DNA of 64,000 nucleotides from the NCBI RefSeq assembly GCF_028476545.1, contig NW_026732753.1, positions 325,001-389,000 on the forward strand, given 5' to 3'. The notes under the pieces are model-generated. The model was not told the origin of the DNA, made no database searches, and saw nothing but the letters and a program-made list of their open reading frames with translations. Positions 59,706 through 64,000 of this stretch are shown here, in pieces; position 1 is the first letter of the stretch; every line of letters begins with the position of its first letter. The position numbers were made by a program, and so were the translations under genes. Source of the stretch: Physella acuta (Eukaryota; Mollusca; Gastropoda; Physidae).

Positions 59706-60450
59706 GTTGGGATTAAAGCCTCGTTTTTCTTGAATGAAGTCGGATGTCGTTTGTTGCTTATCAATTCACCTAATGGACAGTGTTGCGTGTTCAATGTTTA
59801 TCATCGTCAATATTGGGAGACTGTGACCAACTCACTAAGCAATGCATCCAATTTGGATGTTTGTCGAGAGTTCGGTGAATGCATAGCCGGGTAAAGTTAT
59901 CTAGGAAATATTACAATACAATGCCCTTTAGACGAAGGAATAATTGGAGTTAATTAGATGATTCAACATAGACTGTCACAACAGTGGGCGACAACAGGGC
60001 TATACTGAACAACTAGCTGATTAAACTTGCTCATAAACAAACGCTGAGACATTCACCTGAAAATGTGGTTATCTTGCTGCTCTTACCCTGCCTCTCTCGC
60101 TGTGTTGTCCTGGAGAGAACATCTGGGGCCGCGATTTTACACAATATGTGTATACATAGAGAAAATTGAATTGATAGAGATATACTTGAAGTGTTATGGG
60201 TGACACCCATCTATATATGTAATCCACTCCCACCTAGCTAGGTGATGTGAACATTTAGAAATATTACTCAGTGTACGTCATGTTTCCACCATGCTAACAT
60301 CAGATTTCATAGCTGTGAATAATTCATGTGACACAGATCGTGCACGGGGACGTTGTTGTTGCAACTATTGTGAGATCACTTTCAGTATCTCTCAGCTAAT
60401 GACAGCTTTCATTTACCATTACTTCAGGCTGTTGATTCTGTTTCAGGTGG
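59706..60450. other. Intronic single-copy DNA
   Basis: No conserved frame or repeat recognised. Confidence 0.35.
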
Positions 60451-61225
60451 GAATTGGCCGCGCTAGGTGTGCGGGCTGGGTGGCCGCACCAGGTGTGCGA
60501 GCTGGGTGGCCGCACCAGGTGTACGGGCTAGATGGACGCGCCAGGTGTGCGGGCTGGGTGGCCGCGCCAGGTGTGCGGGCTGGGTGGCCGCGCCAGGTGT
60601 ACGGGCTAGATGGACGCGCCAGGTGTGCGGGCTGGGTGGCCGCACCAGGTGTACGGGCTAGATGGACGCGCCAGGTGTGCGGGCTGGGTGGCCGCGCCAG
60701 GTGTGCGGGCTGGGTGGCCGCACCAGGTGTGCGAGCTGGGTGGCCGCACCAGGTGTACGGGCTAGATGGACGCGCCAGGTGTGCGGGCTGGGTGGCCGCG
60801 CCAGGTGTGCGGGCTGGGTGGCCGCGCCAGGTGTGCGGGCTGGGTGGCCGCGCCAGGTGTGCGGGCTGGGTGGCCGCGCCAGGTGTGCGGGCTGGGTGGC
60901 CGCGCCAGGTGTGCGGGCTGGGTGGCCGCGCCAGGTGTGCGGGCTGGGTGGCCGCGCCAGGTGTGCGGGCTGGGTGGCCGCGCCAGGTGTGCGGGCTGGG
61001 TGGCCGCGCCAGGTGTGCGGGCTGGGTGGCCGCGCCAGGTGTGCGGGCTGGGTGGCCGCGCCAGGTGTGCGGGCTGGGTGGCCGCGCCAGGTGTGCGGGC
61101 TGGGTGGCCGCGCTAGGTGTGCGGGCCATGCCAGGTGTGCGGGCTGGGTGGCCGCACTAGGTGTGCGGGCTGGGTGGCCGCACTAGGTGTGCGGGCTGGG
61201 TGGCCGCACTAGGTGTGCGGGCTTG
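60451..61225. repeat. 26-bp GC- and CpG-rich minisatellite, about 30 copies
   Basis: Unit ggccgcgccaggtgtgcggg plus ctgggt, far more GC-rich than any neighbour. Rarer variants (tacgggctagatggacgcgc) recur in a block pattern. 26 is not a multiple of three, so one frame cycles through three readings. Not coding. Confidence 0.95.
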
Positions 61226-61374
61226 GTGGGGTAGAATTCTATTTCTACAAATTATTTTTGTGCAATTGACAATTGCGATTTGGTCGGGTACCGTTATGCC
61301 GCTCTCATCAAATGTTGTGCTCTCATTTGTCGTCAGCTACTTTTGATTGCCGTCTGTCCAAAAGCCCGCCACTC

Positions 61375-62190
61375 GGGGGTTAAGACTTGATTATTTACAT
61401 TGAGATCACGGTAGTTACGTTGATGTCAGCCCGCCACTCGGGGGTTAAGATGGACGACTTGATTATTTACATTGAGGTCACGGTAGTTACGTTGATGTCA
61501 GCCCGCCACTCGGGGGTTAAGACTTGATTATTTACATTGAGGTCACGGTAGTTACGTTGATGTCAGCCCGCCACTCGGGGGTTAAGATGGACGACTTGAT
61601 TATTTACATTGAGATCACGGTAGTTACGTTGATGTCAGCCCGCCACTCGGGGGTTAAGATGGACGACTTGATTATTTACATTGAGGTCACGGTAGTTACG
61701 TTGATGTCATCCCGCCACTCGGGGGTTAAGACTTGATTATTTACATTGAGATCACGGTAGTTACGTTGATGTCAGCCCGCCACTCGGGGGTTAAGATGGA
61801 CGACTTGATTATTTACATTGAGGTCACAGTAGTTACGTTGATGTCAGCCCGCCACTCGGGGGTTAAGACTTGATTATTTACATTGAGGTCACAGTAGTTA
61901 CGTTGATGTCAGCCCGCCACTCGGGGGTTAAGACTTGATTATTTAAATTGAGATCACGGTAGTTACGTTGATGTCAGCCCGCCACTCGGGGGTTAAGATG
62001 GACGACTTGATTATTTACATTGAGGTCATGGTAGTTACGTTGATGTCTTCCCGCCACTCGGGGGTTAAGATTGACGACTTGATTATTTACATTGAGGTCA
62101 CGGTAGTTACGTTGATGTCGGCCCGCCATTCGGGGGTTAAGACTTGATTATTTACATTGAAGTCACGGTAGTAACGTTGATGTCATCCTC
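61375..62190. repeat. ~72/82-bp minisatellite, about 11 copies in two length classes
   Basis: Core gcccgccactcgggggttaa plus gacttgattatttacattga and ggtcacggtagttacgttga. The long class has an extra ~10 bases (gatggacgac) after gttaa. The two classes are interspersed. Confidence 0.93.
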
Positions 62191-62419
62191 TCATTCCTCA
62201 CAAGCCAAAGTTAATTGCCCTGAGCGCGTGCATCCATTCTCGTAGTCTTGTCGTCATTTCTGTGATTTACCGGTAAGTTGAGGTATTTCACAACATCTTC
62301 GACCCGTTTCTTGACTGCTGCTTGCGAAACGTCTGACCTAGATAGAGCACTGTTAGAGGGCGGTCACTGATGAATGGATGGACTAGTCAACTGTCAGTCT
62401 TGTGCGATATGCGGTCACA

Positions 62420-63605
62420 GCTTACATATTATGTGGTTGGTCAGCTTACATATGATGTGGTTGGTCAGCTTACATATGATGTGGTTGGTCACAGTTTACA
62501 TACGATGTGGTTGGTCACCTTAGATGTGGTTGGTCAGCTTACATATGATGTGGTTGGTCACCTGGTTCAAGAAGTCATAAGCTTACATATGATGTGGTTG
62601 GTCACCTTACATATAATGTGGTTGGTCACCTTACATATGATGTGGTTGGTCACCTTACATATGATGTGGTTGGTCACCTTACATATGATGTGGTTGGTCA
62701 CCTTACATATGATGTGGTTGGTCACCTTACATATGATGTGGTTGGTCACCTTACATATGATGTGGTTGGTCACCTTACGTATGATGTGGTTGGTCACCTT
62801 ACATATGATGTGGTTGATCACCTTACATATGATGTGGTTGGTCACCTTACATATGATGTGGTTGGTCACCTTACATATGATGTGGTTGGTCACCTTACAT
62901 ATGATGTGGTTGGTCACCTTACATATGATGTGTTTGGTCACCTTATGTATGATGTGGTTGGTCAGCTTACATATGATGTGGTTGGTCACCTTACATACGA
63001 TGTGGTTGGTCACCTGGTTCAAGAAGTCATGAGCTTACATATGAAGTGGTTGGTCACCTTACATATAATGTGGTTGGTCACCTTACATATGATGTGGTTG
63101 GTCACCTTACATATGATGTGGTTGGTCAGCTTACATATGATGTGGTTGGTCGCCTTACATATGATGTGGTTGGTTGCCTTACATATGATGTGGTTGGTCA
63201 GCTTACATATGATGTGGTTGGTCACCTTACATATGATGTGGTTGGTCAGCTTACATATGATGTGGTTGGTCAGCTTACATATGATGTGGTTGGTCACCTT
63301 ACATATGATGTGGTTGGTTACCTGGTTCAAGAAGTCATGAGCTTACATATGATGTGGTTGGTCACCTTACATATGATGTGGTTGGTCGCCTTACATATGA
63401 TGTGGTTGGTCACCTTACATATGATGTGGTTGGTCGCCTTACATATGATGTGGTTGGTCACCTTACATATGATGTGGTTGGTCGCCTTACATATGATGTG
63501 GTTGGTCAGCTTACATATGATGTGGTTGGTCACCTTACATATGATGTGGTTGGTCGCCTTACATATGATGTGGTTGGTCAGCTTACATATGATGTGGTTG
63601 GTTAA
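62420..63605. repeat. 24-bp minisatellite, about 48 copies with higher-order blocks
   Basis: Unit cttacatatgatgtggttgg plus tcac. The linker ggttcaagaagtcatgagct recurs near 62566, 63015 and 63328, dividing the array into blocks. Stop-free on both strands, giving artefactual frames. Confidence 0.95.
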
Positions 63606-64000
63606 GAAACCATGAGCCTACAACCTATGGAATAGAAACCGATGTCAAATGGAGGGAGCCAGTGTTGGCTGACATAATATTACGCTAGCTATTGGGTACG
63701 GCACACTCTACACACTGTTTACAATGCTCTCAGTTGCACAATATTGTATGTCGTAAAACAACGCTTAAGGGGTAAAAAATTATTTTTAAATTATAAATCA
63801 GCTTTAACCACACACACTCTTTCTCACACACACACCACACTCAGACACAGGCAGACATGCACTCAAGCAGTGTCATAACAGATCAGCGGGGATCCGTGGA
63901 CAATAAAAGACTATGGTACAAACTTTCCCCCTCCCCCCACGAAACATTCGCAGGTTTTTGTGGTAGTGGGAGGAGCAGATAATATCAAAAATAGGGGAAA
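63606..64000. other. Window end, single-copy DNA
   Basis: Contains a short cacaca-rich stretch at about 63810-63850. Nothing else recognised. Confidence 0.35.

Noticed and set aside
60291-61160. 289-codon GC-rich frame
   Set aside because: Runs into the 26-bp array after unrelated sequence; composition and repetition come from the satellite.
62370-63340. Frames reading LHMMWLVT- or HLTYDVVG-type repeats
   Set aside because: 24-bp minisatellite, open on both strands; no gene-like flanks.

Overview
This is animal (eukaryotic) nuclear DNA. It is AT-rich and has spliced genes with GT-AG introns, CpG-rich promoter-like stretches, several classes of DNA transposon, and a very heavy load of tandem repeats. 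The protein features (a neudesin, a transmembrane PDZ protein, a dehydrogenase-like RING protein, an SMP/C2-type membrane anchor) and the frequent 'aggcctat' words suggest a lophotrochozoan, probably a gastropod mollusc. The species call is inference. I found no rRNA, tRNA or CRISPR array.

Layout: 1-4229 is a non-autonomous terminal-inverted-repeat transposon with a nested hAT-type MITE. 4983-8446 (+) is a complete four-exon neudesin gene. 9.6-15.5 kb is intergenic and mostly two large minisatellites. 16776-32536 (+) is a complete six-exon gene for a 712-residue single-pass membrane protein with one PDZ domain; its introns are filled with minisatellites and Helitron-like and hAT-like insertions. 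A 1.3-kb foldback-like element follows at 34.2-35.5 kb. 37102-45337 (-) is a convergent eight-exon gene for a 301-residue protein that joins a 3-hydroxyacyl-CoA-dehydrogenase-type NAD-binding domain to a C-terminal RING finger. One of its introns holds a Helitron and an integrase-bearing DNA transposon fossil. 48.4-50.8 kb has two possible isolated exons. 51-55 kb is arrays. 55173-55486 (+) is the first coding exon of a hairpin-anchored SMP-domain protein, whose following intron runs to the window end through further arrays.

About 22 kb, roughly a third of the window, lies in some 28 tandem arrays. Most have unrelated units, so they look locally born rather than dispersed. The most unusual signal is that four splice junctions are themselves inside tandem repeats. 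PDZ-gene intron 5 begins with 31 consecutive 36-bp copies of the exon end plus its 5' splice site, in frame and without stops. PDZ-gene intron 4 begins with about five decaying copies of its donor. Intron 4 of the NAD-domain/RING gene begins with about 15 copies of a 48-bp unit built from the exon end plus donor. The last neudesin acceptor is duplicated. The first and third of these introns also carry a pyrimidine-rich array near the 3' end, so both ends of the intron are satellite-built.

The long open frames over arrays (for example 19445-20641, 55834-57121, 62370-63340) come from stop-free repeat units. I do not treat them as genes.
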